Translations under genes and position numbers: made by a program
DNA from: Actinomycetes bacterium
Lineage (GTDB): Bacteria; Actinomycetota; Aquicultoria; CAJVYJ01; JAUVQD01
Direction of reading: 5' to 3'
Assembly (NCBI GenBank): GCA_030610765.1
Contig: JAUWRD010000004.1
Coordinates: forward strand, 1 to 42,001
DNA: 42,001 nt
The notes under the pieces: model-generated
What the model was told of the DNA's origin: nothing
The model's input: the letters and a program-made list of their open reading frames with translations, nothing else
The model's database searches: none
In this document: one piece after another, positions 29,168 through 39,301 of the stretch
Layout of the letters: every line of letters begins with the position of its first letter
Numbering within the stretch: the first letter of the stretch is position 1

Positions 29168-30463
29168 GTGCCGATCTCTAATTATCCCGCGGCAACTTTA
29201 AAAAATGTGAGCTTCAATCAACCGGACAAAAAGAACCGGCGGCGTTTTTCTACGCTATTAATTATAGTCGGTATCGCGGTTATCGCTTCCCCCTTCGTAA
29301 CTGAAATCTATGGCTATTTTGTAAAGGATCGTCTCAATCAAGAGTGGGCGAAGCAAATCACCGAACAAAAAGAGGAGGCAATTACCGCCGCCATAGACCA
29401 AGCTGATCGTCTCGGAGATAGGACAGTCGCATCGGAAGAGGACATTCTTAGGAAAGCTACCGGGATAGTTGGCGATTTGGACGGAGATGAATTTCCACTA
29501 ACTAAGATCAGGATTCCAAAAATAGATCTCGAGCAAGTTGTTCTCAAGGGAGTTAGTCCCGAAGTCCTAAAGAACGGACCCGGCCATTATACGGGCACGG
29601 CTTTACCAGGGCAAAGAGGGAATATAGGGATCGCCGGCCATCGCGTAACGTATACCCATCCGTTTAATCGGATAGACGAGTTGGATTCCGGTGACAAGGT
29701 CATTTTAGAAACGATAGACAATATATATGAATATCGAGTCACATCAAAACAACAGCTTGAACCCAATGATTTGCAGGCCCTAAAACCGACAAAAGACGCC
29801 AGAGTGACGCTAACGACGTGCGCACCAAAGTACAGCGCCAGGTATAGATTAGACGTCCAAGCTTCATTGGTGAAAATCGTTCCCACTCATCAGCCTTCGC
29901 TGGTGCGTCGTTTAGTAAACCGGCTGGCCAAGCCTGCGCCGAGGAAATTGCCTAAGAGCATATTGGATCTGGCTTTACCAAGAGGGCAAGCAGGTGTCGC
30001 AAACGATCCGGAAGATATTGACGCGCGACTATATCTCGGTATGATATATCGCAATACTGGTCAATATAAGGAAGCAGCTGAGCAGCTCAACAAGGCAATC
30101 GAGTTAGACGAAACTCGGCCGGAGCCTTACTACGAATTATCATTCGTATACGAAAAAAATAATCAAATTAATAAAGCTATTAGTGTGTTGGCAAAGGCCA
30201 TTGAGCGCGCGCCGGAATTTGAGTGGGCCTATTATCGACTGGGTACCATTTATCTCGACTCCGGAAAGATCGATAAAGCTGTTCAAGTTTTAAAAGCGAC
30301 GCTCGCGCTCAACCCACTGTCAGCGGACACTCATTTTTTCTTGGGTCAAGCTTATGAAAAACAAGGAGAGCCAGAATTAGCGTTGGCCGAATACGAAGAA
30401 TCATTAGAGTATGTTCCAGATTTCCTGGAAGCCAAAGCTGCGATAAGGCGACTTGCGAACTAA
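29168..30463 (+). CDS. Sortase fused to C-terminal TPR domain
   Basis: N-terminal TM. Sortase core FPLTKIRIPKIDLEQVVLKGVS...GNIGIAGHRVTYTHPFNRIDEL...VTLTTCAPKYSARYRLDV (catalytic H, TLTTC, R), then three to four TPR-like units. GTG at 29168 or upstream TTG 29138. Confidence 0.88.
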   Translation: MPISNYPAATLKNVSFNQPDKKNRRRFSTLLIIVGIAVIASPFVTEIYGYFVKDRLNQEWAKQITEQKEEAITAAIDQADRLGDRTVASEEDILRKATGIVGDLDGDEFPLTKIRIPKIDLEQVVLKGVSPEVLKNGPGHYTGTALPGQRGNIGIAGHRVTYTHPFNRIDELDSGDKVILETIDNIYEYRVTSKQQLEPNDLQALKPTKDARVTLTTCAPKYSARYRLDVQASLVKIVPTHQPSLVRRLVNRLAKPAPRKLPKSILDLALPRGQAGVANDPEDIDARLYLGMIYRNTGQYKEAAEQLNKAIELDETRPEPYYELSFVYEKNNQINKAISVLAKAIERAPEFEWAYYRLGTIYLDSGKIDKAVQVLKATLALNPLSADTHFFLGQAYEKQGEPELALAEYEESLEYVPDFLEAKAAIRRLAN

Positions 30464-30570
30464 TCTAAAGCCTCTGTGACTCCCGGCACGATCACCATGA
30501 TGTCAATCGCAAATGTAGCTCTCAGCCACCTCAGTCACGGCCTCATTAACCGACCCTAACGAAGTCTTTA

Positions 30571-30800
30571 AGTGAGAGAGCGTACATGTTATTTAAGTGA
30601 CTGAACTAAAGATGAGGAAAACGCTGTAGATGCGGTTTTTCGGAAAAACATTCGAACTCGACCCAAAGCTTCAGATGCCAGGCTGACAAAATCAGATGTG
30701 AGTGAGCGTATGATTATTATGTGATTCGAACAGAAGATTTTGGAGAACGCAGCAGATGGAGTTTTGCGTCGAATTCGCGTTCTATCTGCGACGGCGTAAC
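30571..30800. repeat. Pair of imperfect ~90 bp direct repeats in intergenic DNA
   Basis: Copy A ~30571-30660 (GTGAGAGAGCGTA...GAACTAAAGATGAGGAAAACGCTGTAGATGCGGTTTT). Copy B ~30699-30800 (GTGAGTGAGCGTA...GAACAGAAGATTTTGGAGAACGCAGCAGATGGAGTTTT). Confidence 0.5.
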
Positions 30801-31279
30801 CAAGTGCCACCGGAAATCAAAGCTCCGCCACTCAAAACAAGCTGCCACAACTCTACTCCTGTTTCAGCTTGCTCATCAAATGGAAGTTCTTGTGCGGGAG
30901 CTGCAGCACTCGGAGCAGCCACTGCTGGTTCCGTCTGCGTGCTTTGCGTTGGTTCCGGTTGTGCTTGTTGAACCGGGGTGGTTTGGGCGACCTCGCCTAC
31001 TCCGTAGTTTTCAGCTAACCAGCCGATTACGGCATCGCGCTCGGCATCAGTCAAACTGGCGCCTCGTTCTATTTCTTTCTTGACGAGTTTCGACCATTCA
31101 GTTTTGCTTTTTTTTGCTTCACGAATACGATCTGCCATATGACAAGCCGTACACTTACCCGTTACGACCGTTTCCGGGTCGATTGCTGCCATTGATATTG
31201 ACGGAAACAGCAATAAAATGGCTGTCGTTAATATAACGGCGATCATAAACTTACTTTTCGTCACCATGCTCCGTTCCAT
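30782..31279 (-). CDS. Secreted c-type-heme (CxxCH) protein with sortase-like C-terminal sorting signal
   Basis: Signal peptide (FMIAVILTTAILLLFPSISMAA), VVTGKCTACHMADRI, Pro/Gln/Ala-rich linker, C-terminus QAETGVELWQLVLSGGALISGGTWLRRRR. Confidence 0.75.
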   Translation of the reverse strand: MERSMVTKSKFMIAVILTTAILLLFPSISMAAIDPETVVTGKCTACHMADRIREAKKSKTEWSKLVKKEIERGASLTDAERDAVIGWLAENYGVGEVAQTTPVQQAQPEPTQSTQTEPAVAAPSAAAPAQELPFDEQAETGVELWQLVLSGGALISGGTWLRRRR

Positions 31280-31521
31280 ATTGCTTTCTCTGCCAGGCCT
31301 TTTATCGGTCATTACGCCTAACATACTTAAAAGGATAATACCATATATTCCCCATTGTCGCAATTGGCAAAAGCTAAACACCATTATTATAAGGAGAAAA
31401 ACGCGCTTTCTTGTAATTTAGTACTAAAAGTTTCTCGCGTTCGTGTCGATACTCAAAATAACAGCTGCCAATGGCACGTTTTAATACCATCGGCAGAAGG
31501 CCAAACTATCTGGAGGTTTAA

Positions 31522-32061
31522 ATGTCAAAAAAACTGGAAGTTCCCGAAATAAAAACGGGGCAAGATCAAAATGATGAGTCATTTACGTTTGAACTTCAAT
31601 ACGTAACCTTTAAGCTTGATGAGCAATCTTATGGCGTTAACGTTGATGCTGCGCTCGAGGTTATACGAATGGTTGCTCTGACCGAGTCCCCGGAGTCGCC
31701 AGATCATGTTGTCGGTGTGATAAACCTGAGGGGCCAAGTTGTTCCAATTGTTGACCTTCGAAAACGGCTGGGGCTAAAGGCGGGCATTTACACTCTCGTG
31801 ACCCCGATTCTAATTGTTACCATCAAAGATTGGACGGTTGGTCTTATTGTTGACCAGGTTTCCGAGGTAATCACAATCGCTCCCTCGCTGATTGAAAAAT
31901 CGGCAGAAACTTTTTCAGGATCTCAATGTGTAGCCGGCGTCGCCAAGCTCGATCACGGGCTGGTTTTCTTGCTTGATTTGGGATATGTATTCTCAGCTGA
32001 CGAAAGCAAGGTAATGCAAGAGGTTATCGATACCAGAATTGACGACAAGGTTCTTGCGTAA
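31522..32061 (+). CDS. cheW: CheW-like chemotaxis coupling protein
   Basis: FKLDEQSYGVNVDAALEVIRM...VVGVINLRGQVVPIVDLRKRLGL. SD CTGGAGG upstream of ATG. Confidence 0.93.
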   Translation: MSKKLEVPEIKTGQDQNDESFTFELQYVTFKLDEQSYGVNVDAALEVIRMVALTESPESPDHVVGVINLRGQVVPIVDLRKRLGLKAGIYTLVTPILIVTIKDWTVGLIVDQVSEVITIAPSLIEKSAETFSGSQCVAGVAKLDHGLVFLLDLGYVFSADESKVMQEVIDTRIDDKVLA

Positions 32062-32096
32062 AGTCCGAGCAGAACTTACGAGACAATCCTTTGGCA

Positions 32097-33557
32097 ATGG
32101 CAACTAAACATACCGAACTTGATGACGCCAGCTATGAAAAAGTAAGAGATTTCGTCCTTCAAAGAACTGGTCTTAGTTTTCCGGAAAGGAAACGTGGCGA
32201 GCTCGAGCGGGCGGTCTTCGAGGCTCTAAAGGCCACCGAATATAATTCGATGGACGACTATCTCGAAGCTTTGAGCGGGGCGGCTAACCCGGGAGAGATG
32301 GACGCGCTTGTCAATCTTCTGACGGTTGGTGAGACCTATTTCTACCGGGACGAGCGTCAATTCAAACTACTACAAAATGATATCTTGCCCAAATTGATCT
32401 CGGAGCGCGCGAGCACCACAAGGCGTCTTAGGATCTGGAGTGCCGGCTGCGCAACTGGTGAGGAACCGTATTCCATCGCCATCACTATGCGAGAGCTTGT
32501 TCCATATATGGATACATGGGAGACACTCGTGTTGGGCACCGATATTAATCGAGAATCGCTGAGGCGGGCCAAGGTGGGCCATTACGGACAGTGGTCCTTT
32601 CGAGCTATGCCGGACAATTGGCTGGATAGCTATTTTTTTGTCTCTTCTGAACGTGAGTTTCATATTTCGGAAGCGATAAAGAAAATCGTGGACTTCGACT
32701 ATCTAAACCTGAAAGAAAGCGCATTCCCTTCATGTTTTAATAATACTTGCGATATGGATTTAATCATCTGCCGCAATGTCTCGATCTATTTTGACCAGAA
32801 AACAACCGATCGGATGATGGAAGGATTTTATAATTCTTTAGTTGACGGTGGTTGGTTGCTTATGGGAGCTTCGGATCCGATACCGCCAAAAGAGATGTTA
32901 TGGGATCGCAACTATTCAGGCGTCTTTATATATCAAAAGAAATCGCCCGCTAGCGATGCTAGAAATCGCGAAAGAAAAGGCGATAACTCGGGTCGCATTA
33001 CTCTTTCCTCCACGGTTTTAGAAGGAACGGAAGAAAGACGAGGCGAAAACGTTGGGCCGACGGACGCATTAGCGGAAAGCCGGGCTTTGATCGAAGTAGG
33101 TCAACCTGTTTTAGCAGCAGACCAGCTGGCCGAGAAACTGAAAGAAGAACCTAAGTCTTGCGAAGCTCTCTTTCTAATGGCAAAAGCTGCCATAGCTCGC
33201 GGACAGTTGTCCGAAGCAAAGAAGTGGGCGCAGAAAGTGACTGAAGCGGACAAGCTAAATGTGAAAGCTTATTATTTGCTGTCGAATATTTACCAAGGCC
33301 TGGAAGATGAAGACCGGGCCATTGAGTGTCTGAAGAAAACAGTCTATATAGATAAATGCTTTATTCCCGGTCATTTTGCCTTGGGGTGTTTGTGTAAAAA
33401 GCAGAAACGTCTGGTCATGGGGCGCAAAGCTTTTAAAAACGTAGTAAGGCTAATGATCGGTCGCCAAAAGGACGAAGTAGTACCAGAGACAAATGGAACA
33501 ACATTCGGTCAGTTGCTTGAAGTTGCCGAAATGAACCTAAGGAGACAGGAGCGATAA
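32097..33557 (+). CDS. CheR methyltransferase with C-terminal TPR repeats (WspC-like)
   Basis: TVGETYFYRDERQFKLL, RIWSAGCATGEEPYSIAI, LIICRNVSIYFDQKT, then TPR-like repeats from about residue 330. Confidence 0.93.
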   Translation: MATKHTELDDASYEKVRDFVLQRTGLSFPERKRGELERAVFEALKATEYNSMDDYLEALSGAANPGEMDALVNLLTVGETYFYRDERQFKLLQNDILPKLISERASTTRRLRIWSAGCATGEEPYSIAITMRELVPYMDTWETLVLGTDINRESLRRAKVGHYGQWSFRAMPDNWLDSYFFVSSEREFHISEAIKKIVDFDYLNLKESAFPSCFNNTCDMDLIICRNVSIYFDQKTTDRMMEGFYNSLVDGGWLLMGASDPIPPKEMLWDRNYSGVFIYQKKSPASDARNRERKGDNSGRITLSSTVLEGTEERRGENVGPTDALAESRALIEVGQPVLAADQLAEKLKEEPKSCEALFLMAKAAIARGQLSEAKKWAQKVTEADKLNVKAYYLLSNIYQGLEDEDRAIECLKKTVYIDKCFIPGHFALGCLCKKQKRLVMGRKAFKNVVRLMIGRQKDEVVPETNGTTFGQLLEVAEMNLRRQER

Positions 33558-34145
33558 ATGGGATCTTCAAATGGTGGAAAAAAAGAACCAGGTGGAATTA
33601 GCGATAGGTTTGTCGCTCTGCGCCTTGACGATGACCAAATAAAAAATGTCCTGGCGGATCGAGCGGCCACTCTGGCTCAAGTGTCGGAAGAAGATTCCGA
33701 AGCAGTCAAGCCTAAACAGTTTGTCAGCTTTAAGATCGGGGCGGAGCGGTTTGGCGTTGAAGTCCAGTATATTGAAGAGGTTCAACCTCTTCGTGATCTC
33801 ACGATAATTCCCTGCACACCCGAGTTCGTTGTCGGGGCGGTAAATATTCGAGGACGAATTACTCCGGTTATCGATATAAAAGTATTTTTTGATATGCCCA
33901 GGAGCGATGTGATCAGTCAAGACAAGGTCATAGTCTTACAGGTTGGAGAGAAACACTTTGGCATCATTGCGGACAACGTGGAAGATGTCATGAACCTGGC
34001 AACTGAGGAAATCGGATCGCAACTGGCAACTCTGTCGGGGTCTCATGAAGAGTTTATTCAGGGAGTCGCCGATCCTCAAATAATAATTTTAGATATCAAG
34101 AAGTTGGCGAACGATAGACGCATGGTAGTCCATGAGAACGTCTAG
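33558..34145 (+). CDS. cheW: Second CheW-like coupling protein
   Basis: [56 protein letters not shown]. Confidence 0.93.
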   Translation: MGSSNGGKKEPGGISDRFVALRLDDDQIKNVLADRAATLAQVSEEDSEAVKPKQFVSFKIGAERFGVEVQYIEEVQPLRDLTIIPCTPEFVVGAVNIRGRITPVIDIKVFFDMPRSDVISQDKVIVLQVGEKHFGIIADNVEDVMNLATEEIGSQLATLSGSHEEFIQGVADPQIIILDIKKLANDRRMVVHENV

Positions 34146-34165
34146 GTCTTAAGAAGGAGAGAAAG

Positions 34166-35986
34166 ATGGTGAAAAATGTATTCGGAGGTCTGCGGACAAG
34201 GTTGATTTTCGGTTCAGTTGTTATCGCGACCATAACCTTACTAACAGCGGTATTTGCTTATTCGCAACTGAATGGCGTGATTAGCACGCTGAATGATGAG
34301 GCGATAGTTCAGCTGGAGGGGCGCGGCGTTATGGAACATGCTTCCTATGAGATTTTAAAACTCAATGAGCCCACCTTGACTTATCTTCTGTACTTTGGCG
34401 ACGAAGAGAATATGGCAAAGACAAGAGAGGTCTTTGATGAAGTAGCGATAGATGTAGTCGGTGACGTCGAAGAAGCAGCCGCGGCGATGCCCGACAAGGC
34501 CGGGGAGAAATTGCTGCTCGGTGTGGCCGAAGAAACAAAAGAATTAGTATCCAAAGCTGAAACAGTGCTAGCTCTGGCTGATCAAGAAAAGATGGTTGGT
34601 CCTAAAACAAACGCTGCCTTGACTGAGTATGGCGAAGCTAGGGACAAAACGCTTAGTGAAGTCAAAGCAGTTAGGAAAGCTAAGGTGGCATCGGCGGAAA
34701 AAAGTGTCAAAGCGGCGACAGCGAAGCAAGAATCAGCGGCTCGTCTTATCAAAATAATCGCTTTGATAGCCGTTGGTCTAGCGGCAGCTACGGGATATTT
34801 GATGGCTCGGCTCGTCCATCGCCCGGTTTCAAATCTAATCCAGGCTGTTCGTCGAATTGACGAAGGCGACTTGGAAACAAAAGCAGAAAAGAGTTCTATT
34901 AATGAATTTAATATTTTGGCTACGGCTTTTAACAAGATGACCGGCAACTTAAAGCAGATGATTGAGTCTGAGAAGACGGTCAAGGAGCATCTCCAGACAA
35001 CTGTTGGGCAATACCGGGGCTTTGTTGATCAGGTTGCCGCGGGTGACCTGGCGGTCAGACTATCGGTAAACGGCAACGAAGACGAGCTCGCCGCGCTCGG
35101 GCGGAATCTGAACAAGATGGTGGCGTCGTTGAATGATATGACCGGCAATATTTCGTTGGCAACGACCGACATCACGTCGGCGTCGTCAGAGATTTTTGCG
35201 GCCACGTCTCAGCATAATTCGGGCGCGAGCGAACAAGCGGCAGCTATTAATCAAACGACCGTTACAGTTGATGAAGTTCGCCAGACTGCCGAGCAAACCA
35301 CTGAACGAGCGCAGTTCGTGGCCCAGTCGGCGAAGAAATCAGTCGAAATCTCCGATGAAGGTATGACGGCTGTTGGTCAGACAGTGATAGGGATGAATCA
35401 AATAAAAAATAAAGTTGAGCAGATCGCGGCTAATATTATTGCGCTTTCCGAACAGACTCAGCAAATCGGCGAAATAATCTCTACCGTAAACGATATCGCC
35501 GAACAGAGTAATCTATTGGCTCTCAATGCTTCTATTGAAGCCGCTCGGGCCGGTGAGCAAGGCAAAGGCTTTGCCGTTGTCGCGTCAGAAGTGCGGAACT
35601 TAGCCGAGCAATCACAGCAGGCTACCTCACAGGTAAGAGCAATATTGGACGATATCCAGAAAGCGACGAATACCGTTGTTATGGTGACCGAGGAAGGTAC
35701 TAAGCACGTGGATTCCGGGCTGGAGAAAGCGGAGTCAGCCGGTGACACTATTAAGGCTTTAGCCGGCTCAATAAACCAGGCTTCTGAAGCCGCGCAACAG
35801 ATTGTCGCCTCAGCAGAGCAACAAGCGGCTGGGATGGATCAGATAGCCGCGGCTATGACCAATATTAATCTATCAACCAACCAATCTCTGGTTTCGACAA
35901 AGCAAACTGAGGAAGCGACCCAGAAAATGGTCGACCTTGGAGACAGACTAAAAGATATGGTTTTGACGTACAAGACGAGTGCCTAG
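34166..35986 (+). CDS. Methyl-accepting chemotaxis protein
   Basis: Two TM segments, HAMP region(s), hairpin tip [41 protein letters not shown]. Confidence 0.96.
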   Translation: MVKNVFGGLRTRLIFGSVVIATITLLTAVFAYSQLNGVISTLNDEAIVQLEGRGVMEHASYEILKLNEPTLTYLLYFGDEENMAKTREVFDEVAIDVVGDVEEAAAAMPDKAGEKLLLGVAEETKELVSKAETVLALADQEKMVGPKTNAALTEYGEARDKTLSEVKAVRKAKVASAEKSVKAATAKQESAARLIKIIALIAVGLAAATGYLMARLVHRPVSNLIQAVRRIDEGDLETKAEKSSINEFNILATAFNKMTGNLKQMIESEKTVKEHLQTTVGQYRGFVDQVAAGDLAVRLSVNGNEDELAALGRNLNKMVASLNDMTGNISLATTDITSASSEIFAATSQHNSGASEQAAAINQTTVTVDEVRQTAEQTTERAQFVAQSAKKSVEISDEGMTAVGQTVIGMNQIKNKVEQIAANIIALSEQTQQIGEIISTVNDIAEQSNLLALNASIEAARAGEQGKGFAVVASEVRNLAEQSQQATSQVRAILDDIQKATNTVVMVTEEGTKHVDSGLEKAESAGDTIKALAGSINQASEAAQQIVASAEQQAAGMDQIAAAMTNINLSTNQSLVSTKQTEEATQKMVDLGDRLKDMVLTYKTSA

Positions 35987-35995
35987 GAGCAAAAA

Positions 35996-38239
35996 ATGTC
36001 AAAAACGCAAGACACGATGTCTCAGCAATTAATGGCCACATTTAGAATTGAGGCCGATGAGCATCTTCAAAACCTCAACAGCCTCCTTTTGAAGGTGGAA
36101 AAGGGCCCAGAACCTGATGAGCTGCAAACGCTTATCGAGAATATGTTTCGAGAGGCCCACAGCCTAAAAGGGGCCGCGCGCGCGGTTGACGCGACCTTTA
36201 TGGAAGTGATCGCGCACGGGCTTGAGAATGTATTCGCTGCTGCAAAGCAAGACGAAATAATCACGACCCCTGCTCTTTTCGACACTCTCTATGAGTCGTT
36301 GGATCACATCTCTGTGAGCTTGGAAACACTGGGAAGTGCGGAAGAGGCTGACAATGATCCCGCGGAGTTGCGGGCGCGGCTCGACAAAGCAGCCAAGGGA
36401 GACCCGTCGGCTAGCCAGAAGAAAATGCCGGCAAATGCGTCAAAAAAGAAACCCAAGAGCACAACGGCTTCGGGTGGTTCAGCTAAGAAGGTCGAGGAGA
36501 CAATTAGAGTCTCTACTCGCAAGCTGGATGGTCTAATGACGCATGTTGAAGAATTGCTCGTCTCAAAAATCAGGAATGAACAGCGCTTGTCTGAGTTAAA
36601 AGAGATTAAAGGCTTTTTGGGGGGCTGGCAAAAGAGTTGGGCAAAAACCCGCATTGCCTGTGATCGTATTCGCAAACACTCAGATGGTGATCTCGAGGAG
36701 ATCGTATCTTTTCTCGGGGAGAACCAGCAGAACTTAAAGTTCATGTGGCATCTCACAAACAAATTGTTTCAAAACTATTCAAGAGACACAATGCGCATGT
36801 CACTCGTAACTGAAGACTTGCAGTCAGATATTAGAGGGGTTCGCATGTTTCCCGTCTCAATTATTTTCGATGGTTATCGTCGAATGGTGCGTGATTTAGC
36901 TCGTGAGCAAGGCAAGCAGGTGGATTTGGTCATTACCGGGTCTGACACCGAGCTCGACAAAAAGGTCGTTGAGGGCATTAAGGACCCTCTCATGCATATG
37001 TTAAGAAACTCGGTCGACCATGGAATTGAAAAGCCGGACGCGAGAATCGCAAAAGGCAAACCGCCTTGCGGGACCATTTGGCTCGAAGCTAGTCAGCGAG
37101 GTAATGGCATTGCTATCGAAGTGAAAGACGATGGTCGGGGCGTTGATATTGCACGTATCAAAAACACCGTATTAGCCCGGGGCATATTGAGTAGCCAAGA
37201 AATAAAAGCCATGAACGAAGATGACCTCCAGCAGATGATTTTTAGATCCGGATTCTCGACGTCGACAACAGTTAGCAGTCTATCCGGACGAGGGGTGGGA
37301 CTTGACGTCGTCAAGACGAACATAGAGGAACTCAATGGCTTGGTAAGCGTTTATAAGGGAGAGCCCGGCGGCACAAGGTTCTTAATTGAATTGCCGTTGA
37401 CACTATCAACGTCAAGGGTGCTTTTGATTAGTTGTCGCGGGGAGACTTATGCAATTCCAACATCCATGGTTGAGCGCATTGTTCGTGTCAACAAGAAAGA
37501 CATTTTTTCAGTCGGGACAAAAGAAACGATTACAGTTGGCGGGCGATCACTTTCCCTGGCTCGTCTCGGACCTCTGCTTGAATTACCGCGTCGCATAACA
37601 AGCGAAAGCAACGATACTCTTAACGTCATAATCGTGGGAGTCGCGGAAAAACGCGTTGCTATCGCCGTAGACTCTCTAGAGGGCGAGAATGAAATAGTCA
37701 TAAAGAGCCTTGGCAAGATGATGGCTCGTGTCCGCAATGTCTCCGGCGCGACGGTCCTTGGCACCGGTAAAGTCGTGATTATTTTAAACGTCGCTGATCT
37801 AGTTAAGTCTGCCAAGAAAAATGACGGTATTGAAGCAAAAGAGCTTGAGCTACAAAGCGACAACCGCCTGGGGCGTACAAAATCAGTTCTTGTAGTTGAT
37901 GATTCCATGACCGCGCGGATTCTTGAGAAAAACATCTTGGAGTCGGCCGGGTACGATGTCGTACTTGCCAACGATGGGGTGGAAGCTTTGCGGGCGCTTA
38001 AGTCAAACGATTGCGACCTGATAATTTCCGATATTGATATGCCAAATATGAATGGTTTTGATCTAACTCAGAAAATCAAGAATCACGACAACCATCGTGA
38101 CACGCCGGTAGTGTTGGTTACAGCCTTAGATTCACCTGCAGACCGCGAGAGAGGTCTTGATGCCGGGGCTGATGTCTTCATGACCAAGCACGGGTTCGAC
38201 CAAAAGAATTTTTTAGCCACAATTGAGCAACTGATTTAG
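35996..38239 (+). CDS. cheA: Hybrid CheA histidine kinase with C-terminal REC domain (WspE/FrzE-like)
   Basis: Hpt AHSLKGAARAV, HATPase LRNSVDHGIE and DDGRGVD, CheW-like regulatory domain, C-terminal REC SVLVVDDSMTARILEKN...LIISDIDMPNMNGFDL. Confidence 0.95.
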   Translation: MSKTQDTMSQQLMATFRIEADEHLQNLNSLLLKVEKGPEPDELQTLIENMFREAHSLKGAARAVDATFMEVIAHGLENVFAAAKQDEIITTPALFDTLYESLDHISVSLETLGSAEEADNDPAELRARLDKAAKGDPSASQKKMPANASKKKPKSTTASGGSAKKVEETIRVSTRKLDGLMTHVEELLVSKIRNEQRLSELKEIKGFLGGWQKSWAKTRIACDRIRKHSDGDLEEIVSFLGENQQNLKFMWHLTNKLFQNYSRDTMRMSLVTEDLQSDIRGVRMFPVSIIFDGYRRMVRDLAREQGKQVDLVITGSDTELDKKVVEGIKDPLMHMLRNSVDHGIEKPDARIAKGKPPCGTIWLEASQRGNGIAIEVKDDGRGVDIARIKNTVLARGILSSQEIKAMNEDDLQQMIFRSGFSTSTTVSSLSGRGVGLDVVKTNIEELNGLVSVYKGEPGGTRFLIELPLTLSTSRVLLISCRGETYAIPTSMVERIVRVNKKDIFSVGTKETITVGGRSLSLARLGPLLELPRRITSESNDTLNVIIVGVAEKRVAIAVDSLEGENEIVIKSLGKMMARVRNVSGATVLGTGKVVIILNVADLVKSAKKNDGIEAKELELQSDNRLGRTKSVLVVDDSMTARILEKNILESAGYDVVLANDGVEALRALKSNDCDLIISDIDMPNMNGFDLTQKIKNHDNHRDTPVVLVTALDSPADRERGLDAGADVFMTKHGFDQKNFLATIEQLI

Positions 38240-38253
38240 GAGAAGTTCTGATA

Positions 38254-39273
38254 ATGATAAAAGTACTGGTTGCCGAAGACTCGCCGGTTGTTAGAAAATT
38301 AATAATAAGCATTCTCCAGTCCGATCCGGGGATACGAGTAGTCGGTGTCGCAAAGAATGGTATAGAAGCGGTCGAAATGGCTGAAAGCTTGCGACCGGAC
38401 GTCATAACGATGGACATCGTCATGCCCAAGATGGACGGCGTAGAGGCGACGCAGCTAATCATGTCTCAGCGGCCGACGAGAATAGTTGTTGTTACTGCCA
38501 GCGTTAACACGGAAGAGTCTCGACCCGCGTTCCAAGCTATGAAAGCCGGGGCTCTCGTGGTCGTCGACAAACCGCGCGGTGTAAATCATAAGGATTTTCG
38601 TGATGTGAGCCAGAGGTTAATCAAGACTATAAAGATGATGGCTGAAGTTAAGGTAGTGACAAGATGGCCTGACAGAAAGAAGCCTCCGGCTAAAGATGGA
38701 CAAAAAGCATCTACAAGAATAATAGCTATTGGCGCTTCAACCGGCGGTCCGGCCGCAATTTGTCAAATACTCAATGGTTTGCCAAAGGACCTGGCGGTTC
38801 CCATTTTGATAGTGCAGCATATGACGCCCGGTTTTGGAACAGCATTTGCGACTTGGCTCGATAGTGAAAATGAAATGTCGGTTCAAATCGGTCAGATGGG
38901 GCGTAAGCTCGAGGCCGGTCAAGTCTATGTGGCGCCCGATAATTATCACACTGGAATAAGTGGTGACAATAAGATTGTTCTGACTTCAAAAAAAATATCA
39001 TTTAACCACCATAGACCATCTATCAACTTCATGTTTGACGCAGTCGCTAAGAGGTATGGATCAAAAGCCTTAGCAGTTCTTTTGACCGGCATGGGTGAGG
39101 ATGGCGCGTTAGGTTTAAGAGAAATAAAACAAGCGGGAGGAACGACAATTGCCCAAGACGAAGCCAGCTCAATTGTGTTTGGCATGCCAAAGTGTGCAAT
39201 AACAATGGGCGCCGTCGATCATATTCTTCCACCTGATAAAATAATTTCACAAATCATGCAGTTGCTTTACTAG
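38254..39273 (+). CDS. cheB: CheB protein-glutamate methylesterase
   Basis: N-terminal REC (VLVAEDSPVVRKLI, ITMDIVMPKMDGVEAT), C-terminal IGASTGGPAAI, IVQHMTPGF, LLTGMGEDGALGL. Confidence 0.96.
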   Translation: MIKVLVAEDSPVVRKLIISILQSDPGIRVVGVAKNGIEAVEMAESLRPDVITMDIVMPKMDGVEATQLIMSQRPTRIVVVTASVNTEESRPAFQAMKAGALVVVDKPRGVNHKDFRDVSQRLIKTIKMMAEVKVVTRWPDRKKPPAKDGQKASTRIIAIGASTGGPAAICQILNGLPKDLAVPILIVQHMTPGFGTAFATWLDSENEMSVQIGQMGRKLEAGQVYVAPDNYHTGISGDNKIVLTSKKISFNHHRPSINFMFDAVAKRYGSKALAVLLTGMGEDGALGLREIKQAGGTTIAQDEASSIVFGMPKCAITMGAVDHILPPDKIISQIMQLLY

Positions 39274-39301
39274 TAGATATCTTGAATAAGGAGATTAGCC
39301 A

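Noticed and set aside
30589-30810. 73-aa minus-strand ORF
   Set aside because: Explained by the two diverged copies of the intergenic repeat; overlaps the end of the CxxCH gene.
36304-36762. 152-aa minus-strand ORF inside cheA
   Set aside because: Antisense of a confident CheA coding frame; composition is typical of shadow ORFs.
37447-37971. 174-aa minus-strand ORF inside cheA
   Set aside because: Ser/Thr/Arg-rich shadow ORF opposite the CheW-like and REC coding sequence.
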